Shown here: piece by piece, positions 15,101 to 30,100 of the stretch
Layout of the letters: every line of letters begins with the position of its first letter
Position numbering within the stretch: the first letter of the stretch is position 1
Source: Liolophura sinensis
Taxonomy: Eukaryota; Mollusca; Polyplacophora; Chitonida; Chitonidae
Direction: 5' to 3'
Assembly (NCBI RefSeq): GCF_032854445.1
Contig: NC_088307.1
Location: forward strand, 21,404,017 to 21,468,016
DNA: 64,000 bases
The notes under the pieces: generated by a model
The model's database searches: none
Told to the model about the DNA's origin: nothing
Seen by the model: only the letters and a program-made list of their open reading frames with translations
Position numbers and translations under genes: made by a program

Positions 15101-18100
15101 GTTGAGGATGTTGAGAAGGACTTCACAAACTCGTGGACTCTTCTGATTTATAGAGACAAAGTGAACAGCCTTGAGGATGACCTTGTAGTTGAGGTGACCA
15201 TTGGCTTGGATGTAGTGGACAGCTCCACTGACCTCCTGGACATCCTCTACCTCATTGTACACAATGTTTGAGTCAGTCAGGCTTCGAGTCATACCCGTCG
15301 TTGGAACGCTGGAAGACATGGACTGCTGGGATATCATGCTGCCGCGCTTTGGCAAAAGCTGAAGCTTTTCGCACGGTGAAGGCTCTGGGCTGTCCTCAGT
15401 GATAGTGATGATCGGCTTGATGGTGAGTTGTTCCCCTTTGTTGTGGAGGTTATGTGGGACAGAGTCCACATGTGACCCTGACGAAGTTCGACTGCTCTGC
15501 TGGCTGCTATCCCCTTGTGAGTCATTGTCGCCGCGCTCTGCTTCGCGCTCCGTGGTGCGCAATGAGGGCATGCTCTTTCGTCTGTTCACGTCAACAAGCA
15601 CTTCGTCCTCCGAGAGAACACCAAGCTCTTTGCCGTTTTCTCCAGGGTATTTTGCAAGGGCGGAGCTTGGCCTAGGAAGGTCATGGTCATGTTCAAGTGC
15701 AATATTTGATCCTGTGTAGGAACTTGACGAATCATCCTTGAGGGATTTTTCGGACGCATGACACACTGGGCTCTCTTCTCTGTCTGGTGGAGTAGGCTCC
15801 GTAGGCGGGGTTTCGTTCTCCTCAATCTGCTTTGGCAATGCTTGCCCTGTTTCAAAGAATTGTCGCAGCTCACTAACCCTAATTTTCTTGAATGGGGGCT
15901 GTGTTCTGGGAGTTGACACAGTGTGGGTTGGACTTGCGTTTGGAGTTTCAGGCTTTTCTACCTTTGCTGTCATCGCAGCATTCGTCTCTTCAAACAGAGG
16001 CATCATAGGTTGGGCGATGTCCAATGCGTCATCAATTTTAGCATCCTTGGCCACCCCAGGGGGTACTGGACTGAGAGGCTGGTTGTAGGTCACCTGGATA
16101 TCTGGAATGGGCAAAGACTTGCTCCTCTCTCTTCCGCAGAACTGCAGCCCTTGATACTCGTCACAAATCTCCAACAGACGGTTGTGGATATAGCGCAGTG
16201 CCCAGTAGACGCCGTCCTCCTCCCAGTGAAGACAAAACAAGCAGCGTAGCACTGCCACATCAAAGTAGCTGGCGCTGAAAACATCGGGAGCTGCCTCGGC
16301 CTGGCCACGCACTACCGTCGACATTGCACTGGCGAGCCTCTGCTTCATGTAATCCTTGTCAACGGGAAGTGCAAGTCGCTGTCCACCCGATGGTTTGGGC
16401 TCAAACGGATTTGTGTAGCTCTCTTTGCGTCCACAAGTGCAGGCTGGCGCCTCTCCAGATTTCGCCGACAACACCGTATTACACACCTCGCAGATGACTT
16501 CAAACGCTGTGGCAGACTGCGCATCAGAGGTGGATATGGGTGGGCAAATGTCACTCATGGTTGCTAAGGGGGCTGTTGGGGAAGACGGATCCTGGATACT
16601 GTTTCTGCTCGAGGTCACAACCCCAAGGAATATATTTTCTGTTGAAGATCCTTTACCGATGTAAATGTTCGCAGCATTAGTGTGGAATTTCAAAGCGCTC
16701 CGTTGCGCTTTCAAAACATTTCTCTGAGGCTTGACCAGGGTTGAAAAGCAAGGAATGTCAGGTTGGCGATACTCCCACAATGGCTGCCACAGTCGTAAGC
16801 CGCTCTCCAGTTTCAGAGACTGAAAGTCATCATCGCCCAAGCTGTGGATGAGGGGCGCAAACAAGTACACGAAAAGCTGAACAACATTCAGAGAATGCAT
16901 GTAGGTACGCGCAACAGGTTTTCCGCCACCAAACATTCGCTGCTCAGCTTCGTTGTCCTCACATTCAGACGCTGCATCCAAAATTGTCCAGTGCAGTGTG
17001 TAGAGCAGCTTGGTTTCGCTCGGTCCCAGCTTGGACTCCGGCTCTTTCTGCTTGCGGTTGGTAAGGAGGGCGGCGCAGGAATGCATGACATGTGGGAACG
17101 CGGCCTGCACGAGCTTCCAGCGAGACACACTCTGTATGGCTTCACACAGACAAGGGGACAACCCATGATGGATGTTCTGCACAACAACTCGCTCAAAGGA
17201 CTGAAAAAATATGAAACATAGATGAACAATTACATTAACTGACAATGTAGTTCTTGCTTTTGAGGGCACTAGCCTTGCTAGATTTAGGGGATTACCTATA
17301 AACATTAATGTTAAGCCTTATTGTTTCATGATTTTTTTTTTATATGATTCTCCATATCCAAAATGTGGGATATGAAACTAGGGGGAAAGTTTACAATGTA
17401 TAATTTGATTTATTTGATTGGTGTTTTATGCGGTACTCCAGAATACTGGAAAGTTTATACAGGCAGTTATAAAACTTCACATGTAAATGGAACAGATAAT
17501 ATAATCTATATTTTTATTATAAACTGAATACTGATATATCTGTACACTGTTAAATGTCACCAACAGCTTATCTAGCCATTTAATACACACTGACTGCTTA
17601 TTCTTATCTTAATGTCCATGCGTGTACACACAAATAACACGGTTCAAGGTTGCAGCCAAGGTTGATAAAGTGTACAGACAGAGCATCCATAGTGTAGATC
17701 TATGCTACTGATTCACATGTTGGCCATTGTAAACTTCATTAGCCATTGCAATAAGCCCTTCCAGAGCCTCTCCATCACAGAACTCCCAATTCTACCCTCA
17801 ATATATGCCAGCCTCTACCACCCCTTCAAACCCCAAGCGCTCACTCACACAGTTTACCACCCCTTCCAAAGCCCCTCCATCACACAACCCCAATTTCATC
17901 CCTGACACAGAGAATGATGAGCCCAGCCCCTACCACCCCTTCCGAAGTCCTCCATCACACAACCCCAATTTCATCCCTGACACAGTGGATGATGAGCCCA
18001 GCTTCTACCAACCCTTCTACAGCCCATCATACAGCATCCAATCTCACCCTAACATGGTGGATAAATAGACCAGCCTCTATCACCCCTTCCAAAGCCCCTC

Positions 18101-21100
18101 CATCACACAGCCCCCAATTTCATCCCTGACACAGAGAATGATGAGCCCAGCCCCTACCACCCCTTCCAAAGCCCCTCCATCACACATCCCCAATTTCATC
18201 CCTGACATAGTGAATGACTAGCCCAACCCCTACCAGCCCTACCAAAGACCCTATATCATACAACACCCAATCTCGTCCCTGACACAGTGAATGACTTTCC
18301 CAGCCCCTACCACCCCTATCAAAGCCCCTCTATCATATAACCCCCAGTCTCATAACTGAAACAGTGAATGACTATCCCAGCCCCTACCACCCCTTCCAAA
18401 GCCCCTCCATCACACACCCCAATTTCATCCTTGACACAGTGGGTGATGAGCAAAGCCTATATCACCCCTTTCACAGCCATTTCATCACACAGCCCCCAAT
18501 TTCACCAATGATACAGCGATGACTAGCCCAGCCTCACCACCCCTTCCATCATACAGCCCCAATCTCACCCCTGACACAGTTAATCACTAATCCAGCCTCC
18601 ACCACCCCTTCCATCATACAGCCCCCAATCTCACCCCTGACACAGTTAATCACTAATCCAGCCTACACCACCCTTCCATCATACAGCCCCCAATCTCACC
18701 CCTGACACAGTTAATCACTAATCCAGCCTCCACCCCACCCCACTTCCATCATAAAGCCCCCAATCTCACCCCTGACACAGTTAATTACTAATCCAGCCTC
18801 CACCACCCCTTCCATCATACAGCCCCCAATCTCACCCCTGACACAGTTAATCACTAATCCAGCCTCCACCACCTCTTCCATCATACAGCCCCCATTCTCA
18901 CCCCTGACACAGTTAATCACTAATCCAGCCTCCACCACCCCTTCCATCATACAGCCCCCAATCTCACCCCTGACACAGTTAATCACTAATCCAGCCTACA
19001 CCACCCTTTCCATCATACAGCCCCCAATCTCACCCCTGACACAGTTAATCACTAATCCAGCCTCCACCACCCCTTCCATCAGACAGCCCCATTCTCACCC
19101 CTGACACAGTTAATCACTAATCCAGCCTCCACCCCCCCTTCCATCATACAGCCCCCAATCTCACCCCTGACACAGTTAATCACTAATCCAGCCCCCACCA
19201 CCCCTTCCATCATACAGCCCCCAATCACCCCTGACACAGTTAATCACTAATCCAGCCTCCACCACCCCTTCCATCATACAGCCCCCCAATCTCCTCCCTG
19301 ACACAGTTAATCACTAATCCAGCCTCCACCACCCCTTCCAAAGCCCCTACATCAATGGGCTCCAATCTCATCCATGATACAACCCAGCCTCTACCTCCCC
19401 TTCCAAAGACCCTCCATTACACAACCCCTAATGTGGCCCCTGCATCAGTGAGCAATGGACAGCAACAGCTGTGACAGTGATTATTCAGGCACTAATTACA
19501 ATTCCCTGCCCTATTTCCCTCTGACCAGACAAACCAAAGTGCATTTACTGTCAATAGTCTAATTTCCAGCATGCACTTATCCTAAATATGCTAATTTTCC
19601 TAGATGCATTTACCATAAATATTCTAATTTTCCACCACAAACTGACATTATCTCTTTATGATGAACTGAATTGTTTTTTGTTTTTTTTTCTTACGCAAAC
19701 ATTTAATTTTTATCATCTATGACCATAATAAAAAAAACTAATATGACAAACTTTCCCTGCAGGAACACTGTCAGCAAATTTAAATGAAATCATTCGTCAG
19801 AAGAAATCATTCGTCAGAAGAATTCAATATTATGTACATGAATTTGTGTATATGTTATTACATGTACATGTGCGTCAGAGTGCCCAGTAATACCATTTCT
19901 TACCAGGGGGTGGGTGGGGTTAAGTCTGAAATTAGACAAGGGTCCACCGACCTGCCTATGATGCCCCTGACACTGATAAAGTCTGACAGGGGTGGGGGGT
20001 GGGGGGAATCTTTGAATATATCCTTGTATAACACTTGTATAATTTCCACCCATCAAATCTACCGAGACACCCTAATAGTGCTAGATGGTAAGACCACGAG
20101 ATTTAGTAAGCATCCCTTACATTAAGTACACATAGTTAATACTTTTTATTTAATTCAGGGTTGGTCAACTGTGTCACTTTTCACAGCTTTAATGACCCAA
20201 TAATTTATGTGCACCTACTTACAATGTAGGTACAATGTATGTACTTGTATATGTGCCTTCATTCTTCGACCTTTTCAACCACCACTGTCGTCATATGACT
20301 GAAAAATTGTTAAGCACGACGTTTAAACCCCAAGCACTCACTCACTCACTCACTCACTCACTCAACCATCACTGCAACCAACAATTTTAGATACATTCTG
20401 AGAGAACTATTGGGTGTAGAGAAATAATCCCCACAGTTTTATGAAGCTTGCATCTTTAACGACACCAACAATCATCTTTAGCTCCATTTTCATAATGGAG
20501 CTGCTTGCAGCAGTCCCTATCTGTTGAAATAACAGAGGCTCTGGGAGGCGGGGGGGGGGGGGGGGGGGGCACCCTATAGGGTTTAATCACTGCAGTCATT
20601 CTTGTAAGAAAATGATCCAGGCTAGCATGCATGACTGTAAAGCCTATATAGATTCATCCACAGGCTATCACACTCCCTAATGATTTTCTGTCACAATCCG
20701 CTAAGCTTTGGTCCATCTGCTGCTTGACCAGTAGTGACCGCTTCACTGGACTTCGGATGATCCAGACTCATGTGTTAAGATTTCACATGAGTGCTTCCTT
20801 TACAGAGCATTATACAGTCGTCAATATGAAAGCTGTGCTCCTTGAATTCGGCCATGTTCCAGAGAGGCAGTCTATGTACACACGACATGACAGTGTGTAG
20901 GCACAACTATTTTTTACCATCTCTACTACCCCGTTTCATGTGCTGGCTGGGACAGTCAAAGGGGTAGCACTATTTTTGTTGTTGTTGTATGTAACTTATC
21001 TTCCAAACTATTACGTACATGACACTGTTTTCAGCGTTGTGTTATATTTGATGTACATTTTTGACATCAACATTTTCTTTTGGGTATGAAGGCCTTGGGG

Positions 21101-24100
21101 AAGAACAGTTTCACTGTAAATTACATGCACCTTCAACATATTATTTATTTATTTGATTGGTGTTTTACGCCATACTCAGCAATATGTCACTAATTCAACG
21201 GCGGCCAGCATTATGGTGGGAGGAAACCAGGCAAAGCCTGTCTGATACCCACGATCATCTGCTGGCTACTGGCAGACCTTCCCACGTACAGCCGGAGAGG
21301 AAGCCTGCATGAGCTGGACTTGAACTCACAGCGACCACATTGGTGAGTCACTGTGCCGCGTTGGCGTGCCAACCACCTCACCTTCAAGGAATACATGTAA
21401 AGATTTCATTACATGTATACTATAATATCATAAACATGTAGCAAAAGAAAACTTGCTTAATAATAAATAACATCTCCCCAGTGGGAGAGTTTTACTTTCA
21501 AATCAAGTTTAAACTCTTTTAGGGAACTAATTTTGATTGCATACAAAAAAAATATCCAAGTTTTCCAAAATATTGTTTAGAGCAAACAAAGAATCAAGGA
21601 AACTGAAGAGTAGAGCATTAGTAAACTAATGAAGGAAAAAGACTGTCATTTTAGTGCCTCTGGAACACATAAACATGTCTTACATGCATGTAGAAGAATT
21701 GCTGGTACTGTCCACCTTTACCACAATCAGACGATTTTCCTGTATTATTTTTATTTTACAGAGCAAAATGCCTCATTACTGGCATATGCTACCAACCCCA
21801 CTACCCCCACCCACACCTCAAGCCCTACCATTTTACAGATGAGCAAACCAAATTCAACTTGCTACTCCCATTTATAAACAAGCCAGATATTTCTAAAATG
21901 CACGTCTGACAGGTCATGTGTTAGCCCCCCCCCCCCCTCCCCCACCGGCTCTGACCACCATAATGCTGTGCTGTTCAATTGCATAAGTGAAATATTCTTG
22001 AGTAGGGTGTTAAAACTCCAATCAAATAAATAATTTAATTTCTTACATGATTGGGATTTGGCAAATTTGAACAGTACTATTTTTTTGGAAAGAAAAGAAA
22101 TACATGAGGCATATTTTGTATATAAACACCATTCAGGTGCAAGTATTTAGGGCCTACTTACAGCATGTATTGCGCGAGAGGTGAGGGTTTGTTTTAACCC
22201 ATACCCAGAGGCCTGCTTGCCTGTAGCCAATCATCACATACTAAAAGCCTCATTTGCCTAGTACATCTGCACCCTTAATCAAGTTAGGCAATTCCCATGT
22301 TGGCCACTCAGCTTGGAATAAAACCTTACAAGCGCTGAAACCTGTTCAAATCTAGCTAAGGTGTTGCTTGCCTGACTCTGCAGAACTGCCTGGTCAAGCA
22401 AAGGATTCCCGTCACCATGGCAACGGAAAGATGGGTTGAAAACTGACTTAACTGCTGTGTTACTGATAGCCAGTCTCAGGGCCTTGCACAGCAGTATTAT
22501 ATGTGTGGATGTAATAAAGGTTGGGGGGGGGGGGGGGATTGTGGGAGGGGATATCTCCCCTCTTAGTGCTTTGCCACTGACTGCCACTACTCAGAGCACA
22601 TATGGTGAATACAGCAAACAGGCCCTTATCACAGATAGTTATTTGCCTATCCTTCACTTCTCCATGCTTGAACTGGATGACTGGATTTCGTATATGATAC
22701 AGTAGGCCAGGTTTAGGCTACACATATTGAACTGTTCAATGACATCAAATAAACAGGAACAATTGATCAGAAACTGATCATAAAATTATATGGAGTTATC
22801 ACCTTATTGTTATATTCGTGGGAAATGTGTGTCAGATGTTGCAAATTTTATAGTTTATAACGGTGATGGAACTTAATGCGATCATAAAAATGCTCCGAAA
22901 AGCACAATACACGGTGTACGTAGCCAGTACACATACACTCTACATGTATGCATACACATGGGTTATGTATCCAGTTACAGTGTGAACAGCCATAGTAAAG
23001 AGCCAGGTTGTCCGAGTGTTTGGTCATTCACTCATCTTCAGGAGCTCCAAATAAAAGTGACGACTTCAAAACTAACCCCAGCTAGGTCATCATAAAATCA
23101 ACAACAAAAGGAAGGATTTGTACCAGTGCAAATATTCATTATTTCAAAAACACAAAGTTTACATGATTATCATTTATCAACATGTATTTTATCTAACATG
23201 TATTTTTACATGCAACTTCCACGTTTTTTTGTGATGATATGAACAGAACCTAGTACATTTCACACCCATACAATACCTAATACATTTAAATCATCATTGT
23301 TGAAGATTATCATGCTGAAGAGCTCGAAATAAAAAACATTTTGACCGCCTGAAAGGAATCTACACTGTATGTTCATGGCATGTATGGCTAAAAAGTTTGT
23401 TCTTCTTCTGGGCTCTTATTCCACCTGGCTGTAGCTTTAAGTCAGGAGGTACATGTACCTGTACCACACACACATGATGTGCGTCAAGGAAATACCTGAG
23501 TGCATATGTATACACGTATACACGACAGAACACGCAACAGCTATCAAATAAACACGCTATAAACAGAAAAAAAGGTTTTCAAGTTTAGAAATGTATTAAA
23601 ACTCTGAACTATTAAACTGCACATTAAAATGAACATGAAGGTATATTATATATATACATTATTAATAATTTGAAGAGCAAAAAAAATGTACTTACAATCC
23701 AGTATATGTATAATGTGAAGTGGTTACTTCACATCATAGAGCCATCTTAACACAACTACATGTTCATACTGCTTTTGAAAGTTCTGTATGTAAAGTATTT
23801 GGGTATATTAGAGGCCACAGTGTTTTCTGGAAGGTTTTACACCCGGTAGTAAGCATATACCCGGTAATGCATAATATGGATCCTAAATTGTTTGCAGAAA
23901 TTTGCAGTAATCGTTTCAGAAATAAATTCATGAGATTAGGTTCATATCGCGCTAAACATACGGCTGCCATTGATGATGTCTAAACCACTTACATGTACAT
24001 GTACTTAGCGGAGTACATACTGTACACATCATTACCTTTATTGGATATGTCACATAATATATGGACCAATCTGGAAAATGTTTTTTCCATAAGATAAAAT

Positions 24101-27100
24101 AATTTGCTTATTTATTTATTTGGTTGATGTTTTACGCCATACTCAAGAATATTTCACTTATGTGACGATGGCCAGCATTATGGTGGTTGGAAACCTGGTA
24201 AAACCCGGGAGAAACCCACGACCATCCTAAGGCTGCTGACAGACCTTCTAACATACGCCCGCAGAGGAAGCCAGCATAAACTGAAATTGAACTCACAGCA
24301 ACTGCATTGGTGAGAGGCTCCAGGGTCACTGCGTTGTGCTGACGTGCTAACCATCTCGGCCAGGATAGAATTATCACTTACATGCACATTTTCGGTTACA
24401 CGTAAGTAGATGTAACGTCCATAAACTACATGTACAATTACATATATACTCTAATCAACTCAATGTCAATTAAACCATAAATTATCTAATTGCTGTTTAA
24501 CGCCATACCTGAGAATTTTTAAATTTCATTTTAATGAGGGTCGTCAATTTCACAGGTCAAAAATGCATGTTTGGTATTCTGTCACCACACAACGTGTCTG
24601 ATAATGATTTATTAATTGGGCGTTCTGTTTGCAGCCCTTGCTTAGAAATGTGAAGACCCTTATCACATCATTAGAACTCTTCACATCCTGAAGGTATAAA
24701 AGGCCATGTATCAAATGACAGCCTCTGATCCAGCTATTGATTGGCTACGGAATTTCCGTGCAATGTCTAGCCGTGCTATCAAGTGCTAAGAATACATTGT
24801 TATCAACTGCTGGCCTGATCAATATTCTGGTGTACAATTTTAAGTTTTTCTTAAAGTGATCCTGGGACTCCTTGCAATGATAAAAAGGCACAAGCTGACA
24901 TGTTTTTGCACATTTTGTAATATATGCATTATTTTATTCTTTTGACACTGTCATACTTCTATTCATCTATATTTTTTGATCACATTTTGTCACGTTTGAT
25001 AAATGTCATTGTGATCTCTGAGACGGCTTGTCTTACGTTTGCTGTTTATAATTACTGACCCTGATGAAATATGTGCCAAAAGGGTGGGTAAAATTCAATA
25101 ATAATATAATAAAATTATATAAATTGTAGTACATGTAACTCTTTGACTGTAATATTCGCCCAAACTAATAGGTATGTGGAACTATTATAAAACATAAAAT
25201 ACAAGAACAAAGACGTACGTGGGAAGGTCTGGCAGCAACCTGCAGATATTCTTGGGTTTCCCCCAGGCTGTGCCCAGTTTCCTCCCACCATAATGCTGGC
25301 CGGCGTTGTAAAAGTGAAATATTCTTGAGTACGGCATAAAAGACCAATCAATAACTAAATAAAAACAAAGAACCAAACACATATACATGTAAATGGAATC
25401 AGGGAGCAATGTTACTGTTACTGCCATGTATGCATACCATCTTCTTTATACATCATATATCGTGTACTATGGAATATGCATGTATGTGAAGTTGAGCATC
25501 TGTGTACATACATGTACAGTAAGCAAACATTTAATAACTGCGCGTAGTTAATGAAATATTAATCACTTTGCATGTATTAGAAATTGGTAATTGTGTCCAA
25601 ATTTATTCATACAATGTTTTGAAACATATAAAAAAAAACCCACTGTCTTTGTTTTGTAACACCAACCTATTCTGTGTTTAAATCTCTAGTGCTTTGGGCT
25701 TCATCAGCATTTAAAAAAAAATAACCAACCAAATGTGCAGATTCTGAGAAAAAGCTCACAGAAAAGGTGGTGAGAAATTTCTAGACATTGCTCAGCTTCA
25801 GTAGTCGAACTAACATGCCTGGCCGCATACCAAGACTAATGATTAATTAAACATGTACTATGGTATGCTGTTCTCTTTAGACACGATTTCTTCCTTCCAA
25901 TGAAACCAAAGCCTACACTGCATCTTTTGCGTGACATCTTGGCATGCTTATACAATATACCAGGGTGCACGAAGAGCTAGGACTATGTCTGATAATTTCT
26001 GCAAACATCCTGGCTCTATAGATCAATGGTCAGGTTATCCAGAGAGCGCCTTGCAATCTTGAACGCCAGTGGGTTTTCTTACGGTGCAATGGTCTTATGG
26101 ATTATTTCCTATGCCAGAGAAACATTTGTGTACCCAATACAAATTGACCCATTGATTCCGTGCGAGACGTTGGTTGTGGTAGTCGTCACACTCACAAACA
26201 AACCTTGTCTTTGTCAAGAAGTCCGATCGTTGTAGGTTTTGTTGGGTTTTCTTTTGGTCAATACAGCCAGAGAGCCGAAGGGCCAGCTGTTTTTCACACT
26301 TCACAAACAACAATCATTGGGCTTGATCATTTCTTGTACACACACACACACACACACTCCAATACAGAGGTCTGAACATTCTCTTATTAACAGCTTACAG
26401 TGCATTACAATCTTGCAACTGCACTAAAGGTCTTTGGTCTCCTGCAACTTTACATTGCAAGTCTGAAAACTATGGTACATGTACATGTACACGACAATGG
26501 GTGAGGGCTTAGGATGATACCTTACAGTAATTACCCTACATAACCTAAAAATTTGCACACAAAAGTAAATTTTTAACGGCAAATAAATGTCACAAAATAT
26601 TATGTTTGGTGCTGAAACTTAGAAGTTTCCAGTAGAATATCATCCCATGTTCCAAGTAAACCTCAAAACATTTTTCTAAAATCAACAGAACTCTCGCTCC
26701 AAATCCGGAAAACTGGGCAGGTTAGCCATGGACGAAATTCATTCATTTAGGGATATAAACTTATCTGCGTTTAATATGATTTAATATGACAATGCTGTAC
26801 TAATGAATTTTCATTTATAAATTGGCTGTCAAATTTATGCCTGCCTTTGCCAGGCACAGACAAAACCTTCTGACTCGAAGCTAGCAAGAACAGGATCTGA
26901 GTCAGTGACCATAATGATCAAAGGCAGATCAATGAAGTACATATACTGTAAAGATATTTCCCATGATTTCTTCACTAAGAACACTCAACAGCAATTCTCC
27001 AGGTCAAATATCTCTTGCCGGGTTATTTCCCCAAAAAAAAAAAAAAAAAAAAACAATCCAAATTCACATTACTGTAGCTGCTAACACCCTACAAAAAGTT

Positions 27101-30100
27101 CATCCTATTTTTCACTGGTTTTTATGTTAGTCTGCTCATCTGGCCTTTTGTTAGGTGAACAGCCTTTGTTAAAACATGCTTGTACCTGTAGAATACCAAA
27201 AATTTGAGTGATGATGGATCTAACGAGTGAGCTACGGAGCTGTTTGCTACACATAAATCAGCATTTTGCAAGAAACTAATCATTTTCAAAACCAGAAACA
27301 CGACACCACATATCTACTCTGGAAATTCATTTCAAAGGTCGCCAAAGCTCAACGCAATGGTGACTGCGTGTGGAATTAATGAGCTTACAGATCAGTACAT
27401 GTTGAGAGGTGGTGAATTGGTGAGCAAACAGCTCCGTCCTGCAACATCAATAACAGTAGTTGTCTGAACATGGCAGAAGGCCATTGGACGTGATAACTGA
27501 TGTACATGTACGCAAGCTCTACACAACAGAGATCAAAAACGCTGATTGCCACACCGCACCCTCCCCCATCCCTGATGGGCTTTCTAAAAACAGATTTAAG
27601 TGAACTTTCATAGAACAAATGTGAAGGTTCACCTGTAAAAGCTAAGGAAACACTCGGCTGGTCAAATACATGTATGTTGGTCACTTTCAAGTCATGCTTA
27701 ATATACAAATGACATCTGCACATGTGTGATGTATGTATACTGTATATTTAAGCTTACATGACTTGGTGGTTAACATGCTAGAGCGGTGAAATGACCCAGG
27801 TCCAGCTCATGTTGCATGATGGCTTCCTCTCCAGTCGTATGTCAGTAACCTGTTGATGCTCGTGGGTTTCCCCCGGGGGTCTGCCTGGTTTCCTCCCACC
27901 AGAATGCTTGCCGTCATGAGATAAGTAAAATATTCTTGTGTACGGCGTAATTAAAACACCAATCAAATAAATAAATAAATATAAAAGTATATTCACAATG
28001 TTTTTTTTTTTTTGTACATATTCTTGGCAGCCTTCATGACATTGGCCAGCAAATATTTATAATGGGAGAAAGCCAGGCAGAGCCCAGGGGAAACCTATCC
28101 ACAGAATCCAGGGGCTACTACATGTGTATGAGCTGTACATGTAATACATTTGTAAATTTGAACATGTACAAACACATTCAAAGGGAAACATGGATTTCTA
28201 AAGAACAGCATGCAGCATTGGATCCTGGCACTTAAACTGCCACTGTTAAATCACACTCTCACCCACTGGCCATTTAAGTGAATAGTCGCTGTGTGACAGG
28301 TAACACAATAGCAGCGTGTGATCTCAATATATCACAAAGATCAAATGTACAGGCAAGACAAGCTGTCAGACCTAAACAGAAGCATGAATAATTAACACCA
28401 GCAGATTGCACCTCACAGCTTTACATCTCCGTCATTTAGTAGTGCCGCATTGATTTTTACACCATCGTCTGCTGGTGTCTTCAGATGCCGCTGTTGTACT
28501 GACTGCCGAGTGGCAGATCTAAGACAGAGCTACAGAAGCAGTTCTACATGCATGCTTAACTCAGACCGACAGTAGGAGACACCAACTTTATTTTGTCCTT
28601 CATGGGCAAGTCGACATTAAAAATCCAAAAACTGAAATCAAAATGAACTGAAAATCCACTTTTTTTTGTCCCATCTTGATATACATTTATAATTTTTAAG
28701 TTTTTCAAAGGCTTTCCGGCCCTGAAAAAGATTTTTTTTCACCTGTAAAGCAAATAATTTAAATTGGTGTGGCCTTACATGTAGGTCCTCCTTAAAAAAG
28801 CTCTTTGTTGGGTGTAATCTAACCCTATCACAAAACAATCTGTTGGTCAGCAGGGAATCGCGTTTTTCATTCTTGCTAATATGCCTATTTCACACATTAA
28901 AGCTGACTTGTGCCTAATCCTCTTGTTGCGACTGACATACATGTGCCTACACCACACGTTGCAGCTGACGTGTGCGTACAAGTATGCCACATATTGTGAC
29001 TGATATACGATAATTTCACATGTTGCAGCTGACATTTTATTTGATTCCATCTGCTGCAAAAGGCCAATTCCACATATTACAAAACTGTAATATCCATGTA
29101 CCACACATGCTGCAGTTGTTTTCAGCTGTTTCCACATGTTTCAGACCTGCTTTTTTAACATTCGCATTTGGGCATACTTGCCACAGCAATGCAGCCATGA
29201 TCAAACTAGAATCCATACGCAGACATGGCCTTTGAAATTTCTGCTTTTTATGGCCAATAAAATGGCAAGCTTTCAAAGTAACACCTTTTACTTGGTGTTT
29301 TCAGCTTCTCCATTGTTTATACTATAAGTTATTGGGAATCGGGACAGGATTTCCAATGCAGAATTTCAATGAAACAGATATTTAATGTAGAAAGCATGCT
29401 GCCGCCAGGTTAAAACATACATAGGCTATTGAGTGAAAATCGACACCCAGCTCTTGTGTAATGTGAGATCCGGCGACATTTCTGTTACAAAAATGGTGAC
29501 CTTCTGAAATGCGAAAGTGACTTATTAATTGGTATCAAGTACTGACAGTCCCAGGTGACCCATCTTACAGGCTGACGTGCTATGTCTACTGTCCAGTATC
29601 CAGTCTCAGATTACCCATCTTGCAGGCTGATTTGCTGTGTCCAGTATCAACAGCCTCTGTTTACCCATCTTGTAGCTTGATGTTCATTCACGCTGCATCC
29701 AGAATTACCCCAGTATGATTATGTCAGCTATTAACAGCCTGTTTGTTCTGACAGGTTAACAAACAACCCTGGTTAAATATAAATCTACACTGATCACCCC
29801 TGTGGGTTCATAACACAAGTCTCCGACACATGATCCACATTCCCCCCCCCCCTTCCCCCCTCTATCATCATGGCTGTGTGTAATTTATACTTGCATAAAG
29901 ACCATAGCCTAGGGTTACACCAGATAATTCAGTTCATAATTCAGTTCCTAATCAAAGCTCCTCTTCCTCACCTCGGGTCACTACGGAATTAGCGCCACTT
30001 TATTTATGTTTCTGATTGCAGTTTTATGTCATACTCAAGAATATTTCACTTACATTCACGTGCATTTGATGATCAGAACCAGAATTAGTGTGAGGAAGGA

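Noticed and set aside
23720-23983. 87-codon plus-strand open frame in UNC80 intron 2
   Set aside because: Composition is unremarkable, and there is no signal, motif, splice context or recognised protein. It overlaps an equally open antisense frame.
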